From Betaproteobacteria bacterium (lineage in GTDB: Bacteria > Pseudomonadota > Gammaproteobacteria > Burkholderiales > Burkholderiaceae_C): DNA of 13,275 nt. Below are positions 6,800 through 13,275 of the stretch, one piece after another. Both the position numbers and the translations under genes were made by a program. Below the pieces are notes generated by a model. It saw only the letters and a program-made list of their open reading frames with translations, was not told the DNA's origin and did no database searches. The first letter of the stretch is position 1. Every line of letters begins with the position of its first letter. The DNA lies in assembly GCA_009925955.1 (NCBI GenBank), contig RFPX01000017.1:1-13275 (forward strand), in the 5' to 3' direction.

Positions 6800-8232
6800 G
6801 GCGCGCGGCAGCCCCACCCAGCGCCAGCGACTGGCTGCAGGTGGAGTCACTGGACCTGGAAGGCCAGGGCGTGGCGCACGACGCGCAGGGCAAGGTGGTC
6901 TTCATCGAGGGTGCCCTGGCCGGCGAGACCGTGCGTGCCCTGATCCAGCGGCGCAAGAACGCCTGGGAGCAGGGCGAGTTGTGCGAGCTGGCGCGCCCCA
7001 GCCCCTTGCGCGTGCAGCCGGCCTGTGCGCACTTTGGCTTGCACCGCGGGGCCTGTGGTGGCTGTAAGGTCCAACACCTGGAGCCCAGTGCCCAGGTGGC
7101 TGTGAAGCAGCGGGCCCTGGAGGACAACCTGGCGCACCTGGCCAAGGTGAGGGCTGAACAAATCCTGCGCCCGATTGAGGGCCCTGCTTGGGCCTACCGC
7201 CACCGCGCGCGCCTGTCGGTGCGCCATGTGGCGGCCAAGGGCGTGGTGCTGGTGGGTTTCCATGAGCGCCAGTCGCGCTACGTGGCCGACATGGCCAGCT
7301 GCGCCATCCTGCCCGCTGGTGTGAGCCGGCTCCTGCTGCCCTTGCGCGGATTGATCGGTTCCCTGCAAACCCGTGACCGTCTGCCCCAGATCGAATTGGC
7401 CGTGGGTGAACGGCAGATGCCCGACGGGTCTTACGGCCCGAGCACCGCCCTGGTCTTGCGCCACTTGGTGCCCTTGCCACCCGCGGATGTGCAGCAACTG
7501 GAGGGGTTCGCGGCCGCTCAACAGGCCATCGGACTGCAGTGGTGGCTGCAGCCCAAGGGGCCCGACACGGTTCATCGACTGGGCGGCCACGGGGAGGCGG
7601 GCCTGGACCTGGTCTACCGCTTGCCGGAATTCGGTGTCGTGATGCCGTTCAAGCCCACCGACTTCACACAGGTCAATGCCGGCATCAACAGCGTGATGGT
7701 GGGCCGGGCCGTGCGCTTGCTGCAGCCCCAGCCCACCGAGCGGGTGATCGATTGGTTCTGTGGCTTGGGCAACTTCAGCTTGGCGCTGGCCCGTTCAGCG
7801 GCCGCGGTGCTGGGCGTGGAGGGCAGCGCGGCCCTGGTGGAGCGTGCCCAGGGCAACGCAGCACTCAATGCTTGTGCGCAGCGGACCTCGTTTGTCGAGC
7901 GCAACCTTTTTGAGATGAGCGCGGAGCGCTTGATGGCCGATGGTCATGCCGACAAGTGGCTGGTCGACCCGCCCCGCGAGGGCGCGCTGGCTTTGTGCAA
8001 GGCCTTGGCCGACGCGGTCGGCGCACCCGTGCCCGGTTGGAAACCGCCACGGCGCATCGTTTACGTCAGCTGCAACCCTGCCACCCTGGCCCGTGACGCA
8101 GGTCTCTTGGTGCACCAGGCGGGCTACCGATGCACCCACGCTGGGGTCGTCAACATGTTCCCCCACACCGCCCATGTGGAAAGCATGGCGGTCTTTGAAC
8201 ACCAAGATCTGGAGCACGCGCACCGGCCATGA
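6796..8232 (+). CDS. rlmD: 23S rRNA (uracil-1939-C5)-methyltransferase RlmD
   Basis: SAM-dependent RNA m5U methyltransferase (RumA/RlmD), 478 residues versus about 430 in E. coli; expected to methylate U1939 of 23S rRNA. The N-terminal TRAM RNA-binding domain covers about residues 14-70. The iron-sulfur cluster cysteines appear as C77, C87 and C90 (CGGC), with the fourth at C169 (MASCAIL); the gap between the first two is nine residues. The SAM motif VIDWFCGLGNFSLALA lies at 317-332, the conserved LVDPPREG follows, and the catalytic nucleophile is C426 in YVSCNPATLARD. The C-terminus has the family FPHTAHVESMAVFE motif. Without the TRAM and Fe-S features TrmA or RlmC would be candidates, but RlmD fits best. 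The start overlaps the nlpD stop (ATGA, 6796-6799). It is last in the operon, with a terminator starting at its stop codon. Confidence 0.95.
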   Translation: MRRAAAPPSASDWLQVESLDLEGQGVAHDAQGKVVFIEGALAGETVRALIQRRKNAWEQGELCELARPSPLRVQPACAHFGLHRGACGGCKVQHLEPSAQVAVKQRALEDNLAHLAKVRAEQILRPIEGPAWAYRHRARLSVRHVAAKGVVLVGFHERQSRYVADMASCAILPAGVSRLLLPLRGLIGSLQTRDRLPQIELAVGERQMPDGSYGPSTALVLRHLVPLPPADVQQLEGFAAAQQAIGLQWWLQPKGPDTVHRLGGHGEAGLDLVYRLPEFGVVMPFKPTDFTQVNAGINSVMVGRAVRLLQPQPTERVIDWFCGLGNFSLALARSAAAVLGVEGSAALVERAQGNAALNACAQRTSFVERNLFEMSAERLMADGHADKWLVDPPREGALALCKALADAVGAPVPGWKPPRRIVYVSCNPATLARDAGLLVHQAGYRCTHAGVVNMFPHTAHVESMAVFEHQDLEHAHRP

Positions 8233-8259
8233 AAAACGCCCGCGATGCGGGCGTTTTTT
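8232..8259. terminator. Bidirectional intrinsic terminator between rlmD and the BI-1 gene
   Basis: Perfect 8-bp GC-rich stem ACGCCCGC (8236-8243) with GCGGGCGT (8247-8254), loop GAT. It is flanked by an A run on the left and T6 on the right (8254-8259), so it works for convergent transcription from both sides. It begins at the last base of the rlmD stop codon and ends 22 bp before the stop of the minus-strand gene. Confidence 0.9.
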
Positions 8260-8281
8260 CAGGGGAGCGGCGCGAGGGGCG

Positions 8282-8977
8282 TCAGTCGCGCTCGCCGCCG
8301 AAGATGCCAAACAGGGCCAGCAGGCTCTGGAACACGTTGTAGATGTCAAGGTAGATGGCCAGCGTGGCGCTGACGTAGTTGGTTTCGCCACCGTCGATCA
8401 CGCGCTTGAGGTCGTACAGCATGTAGGCCGAGAACAGACCTGCGGCCATCACCGACAGCGTCATCATCAGCACGCTGGACTGCACGAAGATGTTGATCAG
8501 CCCCACCACCAGCAGGATGATGGCGCCGACAAACAGGAACTTGCCCATGCCACTGAGGTCGCGCTTGATGACCGAGGCCAAGCTGGCCATGGCAAAGAAC
8601 ACGGCCGCGGTGGTGCCGAAGGCGTACATGATGAGCGTGGCACCGTTGGACAGCCCCAAGATGGCCGCGAGCATGCGCGACAGCATCAGGCCCATGAAGA
8701 AGGTGAAGCCCAACAGCAAGCCCACGCCTGCGGCCGAGTTCTTGAACTTCTCAATGGCAAACATAAAGCCAAAGGCGCCGGCCAGGAACAGGATGACGCT
8801 CATCCCGGTGCCCATGCGGGCCATGATGCCGGTGGACACGCCCAGCCAGGCGCCCAACACCGTTGGGATCATCGACAGTGCCAGCAGGGCATAGGTGTTG
8901 CGCAGCACGCGGTTGCGCTGGGCGGGGGTGGACACCACGCCGCCGAAACCGTAGGCGGTCTGGATACCTTCGTTCAT
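8282..8977 (-). CDS. Bax inhibitor-1 / YccA family (TMBIM) inner-membrane protein
   Basis: Multi-pass membrane protein of the BI-1/YccA superfamily, 231 residues, typical length. About seven hydrophobic segments follow a short cytosolic N-terminus (STPAQRNRVLRNTYALLALSM). The C-terminal family signature SATLAIYLDIYNVFQSLLAL is clear, and the conserved ALFGIFGG end matches bacterial members. Bacterial homologs include YccA, which modulates the FtsH protease, and BsYetJ, a pH-sensitive calcium leak channel; which role applies here cannot be told from sequence. AAGGAG lies 9 nt before the ATG, supporting this start. It is a single gene, convergent with the surE operon and divergent from the DUF336 gene. 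Confidence 0.94.
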   Translation of the reverse strand: MNEGIQTAYGFGGVVSTPAQRNRVLRNTYALLALSMIPTVLGAWLGVSTGIMARMGTGMSVILFLAGAFGFMFAIEKFKNSAAGVGLLLGFTFFMGLMLSRMLAAILGLSNGATLIMYAFGTTAAVFFAMASLASVIKRDLSGMGKFLFVGAIILLVVGLINIFVQSSVLMMTLSVMAAGLFSAYMLYDLKRVIDGGETNYVSATLAIYLDIYNVFQSLLALFGIFGGERD

Positions 8978-9049
8978 CTTGCAATGCTCCTTGGTTGCAC
9001 TGGGGCCTCTAACAGAAGGCCGCCATGGTCACTTTGATGCGACAGCCCC

Positions 9050-9079
9050 AGTTTAGTTCCCCCGGCGGGACATCGCCAA
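9050..9079 (-). promoter_or_regulatory. Candidate sigma-70 promoter for the BI-1 gene
   Basis: On the minus strand TTGGCG (9079-9074) and TAAACT (9055-9050) are separated by 18 bp, each matching consensus in four of six positions. A start site near 9043 would give a leader of about 65 nt carrying the AAGGAG ribosome-binding site. Confidence 0.4.
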
Positions 9080-9084
9080 TCCAC

Positions 9085-9090
9085 TAAAGT
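9085..9090 (+). promoter_or_regulatory. Possible -10 element for the DUF336 gene
   Basis: TAAAGT lies 32 bp before the ATG at 9123 and would place transcription start near 9097. No clear -35 is seen, so the call is weak. It overlaps the candidate divergent promoter region of the BI-1 gene. Confidence 0.25.
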
Positions 9091-9122
9091 ACCGGGGTTT
9101 TGTCTGACCAGGTCCCAAAAGC

Positions 9123-9530
9123 ATGAACACCAAACCCTATCTAAGCCTCGAAGAGGTACGACGCGTGGCGCAAGCTGCCGAAGCCGAAGCGACGAAAAAC
9201 CAGTGGGCGGTCACCATCGCCATCACCGACGAGGGTGGCCATCTCCTGTGGCTGCAGCGCCTGGATGGCGCTCCCCCGGTCTCGGCCCACATCGCGCCCG
9301 GCAAGGCCCGCACGGCCGCCTTGGGCCGTCGTGAGAGCCGCGTGTACGAAGAAATCATCAACCAAGGCCGGACCTCATTTTTGAGCGCACCCACCATTGA
9401 CGCCATGCTGGAGGGCGGGGTTCCCATCACGGCCCAAGGCCACTGCATCGGCGCGGTGGGGGTCAGTGGCGTGAAGTCCACCGAGGACGCCCAGATCGCC
9501 AAGGCGGGTATTGCCGCACTGGGCCTTTGA
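9123..9530 (+). CDS. GlcG/HbpS family protein (DUF336)
   Basis: Small soluble protein of 135 residues, one complete GlcG/HbpS-like domain. Recognisable features are an N-terminal helix LSLEEVRRVAQAAEAEA, then VTIAITDEGGHLLWLQRLDGA, HIAPGKARTAA, a GGVPI segment and GAVGVSGVKSTEDAQIAKAG near the end. Members include HbpS, a haem-binding redox sensor partner in Streptomyces, and GlcG, found beside glycolate oxidation genes in E. coli. Here there is no glycolate locus or two-component system next to it, so the role is unknown. No signal peptide is seen, suggesting a cytosolic protein. Only a weak AGG-type ribosome site precedes the ATG. It is 220 bp upstream of carA on the same strand but separated by stem-loops, so probably its own unit. 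Confidence 0.92.
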   Translation: MNTKPYLSLEEVRRVAQAAEAEATKNQWAVTIAITDEGGHLLWLQRLDGAPPVSAHIAPGKARTAALGRRESRVYEEIINQGRTSFLSAPTIDAMLEGGVPITAQGHCIGAVGVSGVKSTEDAQIAKAGIAALGL

Positions 9531-9544
9531 CGGCCGCGCGGTGA

Positions 9545-9588
9545 TCCGACCCACCCGCAGCGGGTCGGACACCCTGGGGCGGGGTGTC
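9545..9588 (+). other. Two mutually exclusive GC-rich stem-loops after the DUF336 gene
   Basis: Hairpin one pairs TCCGACCC (9545-9552) with GGGTCGGA (9562-9569), loop 9 nt. Hairpin two pairs GACACCC (9568-9574) with GGGTGTC (9582-9588), loop 7 nt. They share bases 9568-9569, so full pairing of both at once is not possible. No T tract follows, so this is either a weak or factor-dependent terminator for the upstream gene or part of the carA control region. Confidence 0.6.
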
Positions 9589-9605
9589 TAGGGGTAACCC
9601 TCGGC

Positions 9606-9626
9606 TATACTCCACAGGTTTACCTG
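9606..9626 (+). promoter_or_regulatory. Candidate carA -10 box with a palindrome at the expected transcription start
   Basis: TATACT at 9606-9611 matches the -10 consensus in five of six bases; no strong -35 is visible upstream. Immediately after it, at 9615-9626, is CAGGTTTACCTG, two perfect 5-bp arms around TT, positioned where transcription would begin. This could be an operator. The leader to the carA start would be about 133 nt. Confidence 0.4.
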
Positions 9627-9673
9627 ATCAACCGGCACGCCCAGGCATCACCCCTCGATCCACCACCCCGCAC

Positions 9674-9718
9674 AAAGGCCAAAGGACGGCGGCAGATGCC
9701 CGTTTTCCCGAGGCCTTT
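9674..9718 (+). promoter_or_regulatory. Nested stem-loop in the carA leader
   Basis: Outer arms AAAGGCC (9674-9680) and GGCCTTT (9712-9718) pair perfectly and enclose an inner hairpin, ACG and GGC (9686-9693, with a two-base bulge) with GCCCGT (9698-9703), ending in T4. The outer arm ends 22 nt before the carA ribosome-binding site. A leader-control element is possible, but no known riboswitch class was recognised. Confidence 0.4.
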
Positions 9719-9740
9719 CGTTCAGGTTGGGCGTGCAACT

Positions 9741-9753
9741 GGAGTGACCTTTG
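9741..9753 (+). promoter_or_regulatory. Ribosome-binding site deciding a TTG start for carA
   Basis: GGAG at 9741-9744 is followed by six bases and then TTG at 9751. CarA homology (PPAILALADGTVF) begins a few codons later, and no in-frame ATG or GTG is better placed. Confidence 0.75.
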
Positions 9754-10959
9754 CTGCCTGCCCTGCCTCCCGCCATCCTCGCCCTTGCAGATGGCACGGT
9801 ATTCCTTGGCCAGTCGATCGGCGCCCCCGGCAACACCGTGGGTGAGGTGGTGTTCAACACCGCATTGACCGGCTACCAGGAAATCCTCACCGACCCCAGC
9901 TACACCCGTCAGATCGTCACCCTGACGTATCCGCACATCGGCAACACCGGTGTGAACCCGCAGGACACCGAAAGCACGCATGTGTTCGCGGCGGGCCTGA
10001 TCATCAAGGACTTGCCGCTGCGGGTCTCCAACTTCCGCCAGACGGCCAGCCTGGGCGACTACCTTCAGGCTGAAGGAACGGTGGGCATTGCCGGGATCGA
10101 CACACGGCGCTTGACCCGACACCTGCGGACCACCGGCGCCCAAAACGGTTGTATCCAAACCTTTGCTACAGGGCACGCGGTGTCCCCCCAGGACATTAGT
10201 GAAGCTGTGGCGTTGGCCCAGGCGGCGCCGTCCATGGCGGGCTTGGACCTGGCCCAGGTGGTCAGCACCACGCAGCGCCATGTGTGGACCCAAGGGGAGT
10301 GGGGCCTGACCGCCCATGGCGGCGCAGCCCCCGGTTCGGCTGCGGGGTCCGCAGGATTCCACGAGCCCGCCTCGGCCCTCTTTCACGTGGTGGCCTACGA
10401 CTTCGGCGTCAAGCGCAACATCCTGCGCATGTTGGCCCAGCGCGGAGCCCGTATCACCGTCGTGCCGGCCAAGACGCCGGCTGCCGAGGCGATGGCCCTC
10501 AAGCCCGACGGGTTCTTCCTGAGCAACGGCCCCGGAGACCCCGAGCCTTGCGACTACGCCATCGAGGCCGCGCGCACCCTCATGGACAGCGGCACGCCCA
10601 CCTTTGGCATCTGCCTGGGTCACCAGATCATGGCTCTGGCCAGCGGCGCCAAGACCTTCAAGATGAAGTTCGGGCACCACGGTGCCAACCATCCCGTCAA
10701 GGACCTGGACAGCGGCCGGGTGTCCATCACCAGCCAGAACCACGGCTTCGCGGTGGACGCCGATTCGCTGCCGGCCCACCTGCGTGCCACGCACATCAGC
10801 CTGTTCGACGGCACCCTGCAGGGCCTGGCCCGAACCGACCGCCCAGCCTTTTGCTTCCAAGGGCACCCCGAAGCCTCACCCGGGCCCCATGACATTGCCT
10901 ATCTGTTCGACCGTTTCACTGCGCTCATGAAGGCCCACCAGGAGAACCAGAATGCCTAA
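9751..10959 (+). CDS. carA: Carbamoyl-phosphate synthase small (glutamine amidotransferase) subunit
   Basis: Glutaminase subunit of carbamoyl phosphate synthetase, which passes ammonia from glutamine to CarB for arginine and pyrimidine synthesis. It is 402 residues, slightly longer than the 382 of E. coli. The N-terminal domain shows the family run ALADGTVFLG, GEVVFNTALTGYQEILTDPSY and TYPHIGNTGVN. The class I GATase domain has the nucleophile C288 in FGICLGHQIMALA and the rest of the triad H372 and E374 in GHPEASPGPHD. Between the domains, around residues 188-208, is an Ala/Gly/Pro/Ser-rich insert that accounts for part of the extra length. The start is TTG, supported by GGAG six bases upstream. 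It overlaps carB by 8 bp, consistent with coupled synthesis of the two subunits. The 220-bp region before it contains inverted repeats that may control expression. Confidence 0.97.
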   Translation: MLPALPPAILALADGTVFLGQSIGAPGNTVGEVVFNTALTGYQEILTDPSYTRQIVTLTYPHIGNTGVNPQDTESTHVFAAGLIIKDLPLRVSNFRQTASLGDYLQAEGTVGIAGIDTRRLTRHLRTTGAQNGCIQTFATGHAVSPQDISEAVALAQAAPSMAGLDLAQVVSTTQRHVWTQGEWGLTAHGGAAPGSAAGSAGFHEPASALFHVVAYDFGVKRNILRMLAQRGARITVVPAKTPAAEAMALKPDGFFLSNGPGDPEPCDYAIEAARTLMDSGTPTFGICLGHQIMALASGAKTFKMKFGHHGANHPVKDLDSGRVSITSQNHGFAVDADSLPAHLRATHISLFDGTLQGLARTDRPAFCFQGHPEASPGPHDIAYLFDRFTALMKAHQENQNA

Positions 10960-13275
10960 GCGCAGCGACATCCAATCGGTCCTGATCATTGGTGCCGGCC
11001 CGATCATCATCGGCCAGGCCTGCGAGTTTGACTACTCCGGCGCGCAAGCCTGCAAGGCCTTGCGCGAAGAGGGTTACCGCGTTGTGTTGGTGAATTCCAA
11101 CCCGGCCACCATCATGACCGACCCGGGCATGGCCGATGCCACTTACATCGAGCCCATCACCTGGCCGGTGGTGGAAAAGATCATTGCCAAGGAGCGTGCG
11201 CAACACCCCCACGAAAAGATGGTGCTGCTGCCCACCATGGGCGGACAGACGGCGCTGAATTGCGCCCTGGACCTGGCCCGCAACGGGGTGCTGGCCAAGC
11301 ACGGGGTGGAGATGATCGGGGCGAATGAACACGCCATCGAAAAGGCCGAGGACCGCCTGAAATTCAAGGACGCGATGACCAAGATTGGGCTGGATTCAGC
11401 CAAGTCCGGTATCGCACACTCCCTGGAGGACGCCTGGGCGGTTCAAAAGCGCATCCAGGCCGAGATCGGGGGCAACGGCTTTCCGATGGTGATTCGCCCG
11501 TCCTTTACCTTGGGCGGCACGGGTGGCGGCATTGCCTACAACCCCGAAGAGTTTGAAGAGATCTGCAAGCGCGGCTTGGACCTGTCGCCGACCAAGGAAC
11601 TGCTGATCGAAGAGTCCCTCATCGGTTGGAAAGAGTACGAGATGGAGGTGGTGCGCGACAAGGCGGACAACTGCATCATCGTCTGCTCGATCGAAAACCT
11701 GGACCCCATGGGCATCCACACCGGGGACTCCATCACCGTGGCGCCGTCGCAGACACTCACCGACCGCGAATACCAACTGCTGCGCAACGCCTCCATCGCC
11801 ATCCTGCGGGAGATCGGCGTGGACACGGGCGGCTCGAACGTGCAGTTCTCCATCAACCCGGACAACGGGCGGATGATCGTGATCGAGATGAACCCGCGGG
11901 TGTCTCGCTCTTCGGCCTTGGCCTCCAAGGCCACGGGCTTCCCGATTGCCAAGATCGCGGCCAAGCTGGCGGTGGGCTACACGCTCGACGAGCTCAAGAA
12001 CGACATCACCGGTGGTGCCACGCCCGCGTCCTTCGAGCCTTCGATCGACTACGTGGTCACCAAGATTCCGCGCTTTGCCTTTGAGAAGTTCCCAGCAGCC
12101 GATCCCCACCTGACGACGCAGATGAAGTCGGTGGGCGAGGTGATGGCCATGGGCCGCACCTTCCAAGAGAGCTTTCAGAAGGCCCTGCGCGGCCTGGAGA
12201 CCGGCATCGACGGCTTGAGCGAGCGCAGCCAAGACCGTGACGAGATCATCGAAGAGATCGGTGAGCCCGGCCCCGAACGCATCCTGTTTGTGGGCGATGC
12301 CTTTCGCATCGGCATGACGCTGGACGACGTCTTTGAAGAAACCAAGATCGACCCCTGGTTCCTGGCGCAAATCGAAGATCTGATCAAGACCGAAGCCCAG
12401 GTCAAGGGCCGCACCTTGCAGAGCCTGTCGGCTGATGAACTGCGCCACCTGAAGAAGAAGGGCTTTTCGGACAAGCGTCTGGCGCGGCTCTTGGGCACGG
12501 ACCAGCATGCGGTGCGCAAGGCCCGCCACGGCCTGGGCGTTCGCCCGGTGTACAAGCGGGTGGACACCTGCGCGGCGGAGTTCGCCACGCAAACCGCCTA
12601 CATGTACTCGACCTACGACGAAGAGTGCGAGGCCCAACCCTCCACGCGCAAGAAAATCATGGTGCTGGGCGGTGGCCCCAACCGCATTGGTCAGGGCATT
12701 GAGTTCGATTACTGCTGCGTGCACGCCGCGCTGGCCATGCGCGAGGACGGGTACGAGACCATCATGGTCAACTGCAACCCGGAAACCGTCTCCACCGACT
12801 ACGACACGTCCGATCGGCTGTACTTCGAACCGGTCACGCTGGAAGACGTGCTGGAGATCGTCGACAAGGAAAAGCCCGCGGGTGTGATCGTCCAGTACGG
12901 CGGCCAAACGCCGCTCAAGCTGGCTTTGGATCTCGAAGCAAACGGGGTGCCCATCATCGGCACCTCGCCCGACAGCATCGACATCGCCGAAGACCGCGAG
13001 CGCTTTCAGAAGTTGTTGCACGAATTGGGCCTGAAGCAGCCGCCCAACCGCACCGCCCGCACCGAAGAGGCGGCCCTGCAATTGGCTCAGGAAATTGGTT
13101 ACCCCCTGGTGGTGCGCCCCAGCTACGTGCTGGGCGGGCGTGCCATGGAGATCGTGCACGGAGACAAAGACCTGGAGCGCTACATGCGCGAAGCCGTGCG
13201 CGTGAGCGAAAAGTCGCCCGTGCTGCTGGACCGCTTTTTGGACGACGCCATCGAAGTCGATGTGGACTGCATCTG
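10952..13275 (+). CDS. carB: Carbamoyl-phosphate synthase large subunit, 3' end beyond the window
   Basis: Large synthetase subunit that makes carbamoyl phosphate from bicarbonate, ammonia and two ATP. The visible 774 residues, starting MPKRSDIQSVLIIGAGPIII, match the usual layout. The carboxyphosphate ATP-grasp domain occupies about 1-400, with RPSFTLGGTGGGIAYN and the metal and ATP site EMNPRVSRSSALASKATG, where E312 and N314 match E. coli E299 and N301. The oligomerisation domain spans about 415-560. The second ATP-grasp half begins at VLGGGPNRIGQGIEFDY and reaches RPSYVLGGRAMEIV and the VDVDCI end of the window. E. coli CarB has 1,073 residues, so about 300 are missing, including the rest of the second ATP-grasp domain and the allosteric (ornithine/UMP) domain. 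The reading frame is open wherever checked. AGGAG lies 7 nt before the ATG, inside the end of carA. Confidence 0.97.
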   Translation, partial: MPKRSDIQSVLIIGAGPIIIGQACEFDYSGAQACKALREEGYRVVLVNSNPATIMTDPGMADATYIEPITWPVVEKIIAKERAQHPHEKMVLLPTMGGQTALNCALDLARNGVLAKHGVEMIGANEHAIEKAEDRLKFKDAMTKIGLDSAKSGIAHSLEDAWAVQKRIQAEIGGNGFPMVIRPSFTLGGTGGGIAYNPEEFEEICKRGLDLSPTKELLIEESLIGWKEYEMEVVRDKADNCIIVCSIENLDPMGIHTGDSITVAPSQTLTDREYQLLRNASIAILREIGVDTGGSNVQFSINPDNGRMIVIEMNPRVSRSSALASKATGFPIAKIAAKLAVGYTLDELKNDITGGATPASFEPSIDYVVTKIPRFAFEKFPAADPHLTTQMKSVGEVMAMGRTFQESFQKALRGLETGIDGLSERSQDRDEIIEEIGEPGPERILFVGDAFRIGMTLDDVFEETKIDPWFLAQIEDLIKTEAQVKGRTLQSLSADELRHLKKKGFSDKRLARLLGTDQHAVRKARHGLGVRPVYKRVDTCAAEFATQTAYMYSTYDEECEAQPSTRKKIMVLGGGPNRIGQGIEFDYCCVHAALAMREDGYETIMVNCNPETVSTDYDTSDRLYFEPVTLEDVLEIVDKEKPAGVIVQYGGQTPLKLALDLEANGVPIIGTSPDSIDIAEDRERFQKLLHELGLKQPPNRTARTEEAALQLAQEIGYPLVVRPSYVLGGRAMEIVHGDKDLERYMREAVRVSEKSPVLLDRFLDDAIEVDVDCI

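Noticed and set aside
9628..10866. 412-codon open frame on the minus strand
   Set aside because: Antisense shadow of carA, with no recognisable domain.
11396..13159. 587-codon open frame on the minus strand
   Set aside because: Antisense shadow of carB; low-complexity His/Gln/Val/Leu-rich translation with no family features, while carB is unmistakable on the plus strand.
1..13275. A new defence, mobile or CRISPR-like system
   Set aside because: No transposase, integrase, toxin-antitoxin pair, spaced repeats or tRNA-linked attachment site was seen. All genes belong to common housekeeping or envelope families; the only real anomaly is the pcm near-duplication.

Overview
The window is GC-rich bacterial chromosome with dense coding and short intergenic gaps. 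Gene content and order point to a betaproteobacterium, probably Burkholderiales and perhaps near Comamonadaceae. The reasons are the surE-pcm-nlpD block followed by rlmD, the TTG-started carA, and strong third-position GC. The order-level placement is inference from gene order and protein style, not from a marker gene. All genes look like housekeeping or common envelope genes; there is no mobile element, CRISPR array, phage gene or obvious new defence system.

Layout. (1) Positions 1-4166, minus strand: a quinone oxidoreductase-like MDR enzyme, then a lipoprotein periplasmic adaptor, then an RND efflux permease running off the left edge; adaptor and permease overlap by 4 bp. (2) Positions 4236-8232, plus strand: surE, pcm, nlpD and rlmD, each pair joined by a 4-bp ATGA stop/start overlap, so very likely one translationally coupled operon. 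It ends in a bidirectional hairpin terminator shared with (3), a minus-strand Bax inhibitor-1/YccA-family membrane protein (8282-8977). (4) Positions 9123-9530: a small GlcG/HbpS (DUF336) protein. (5) Positions 9531-9750: a structured intergenic and leader region with several inverted repeats. (6) Positions 9751-13275: carA and carB, which overlap by 8 bp, for carbamoyl phosphate synthesis (arginine and pyrimidine pathways); carB runs off the right edge.

The most unusual feature is in pcm. A 57-nt segment occurs twice, 58 bp apart, and both copies encode the same 19 residues around the GQTIS active-site motif. The copies differ at 14 of 57 bases, all silent. The extra 58 bp shift the frame and break the gene. 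This looks like a join between two diverged orthologous alleles (homeologous recombination or an assembly/sequence chimera), not a simple tandem slip.

The genes fall into three jobs: efflux with a redox partner gene; stress, repair and cell-wall maintenance with rRNA methylation (SurE nucleotidase, Pcm protein repair, NlpD amidase activator, RlmD); and the first committed step shared by pyrimidine and arginine synthesis (CarAB).
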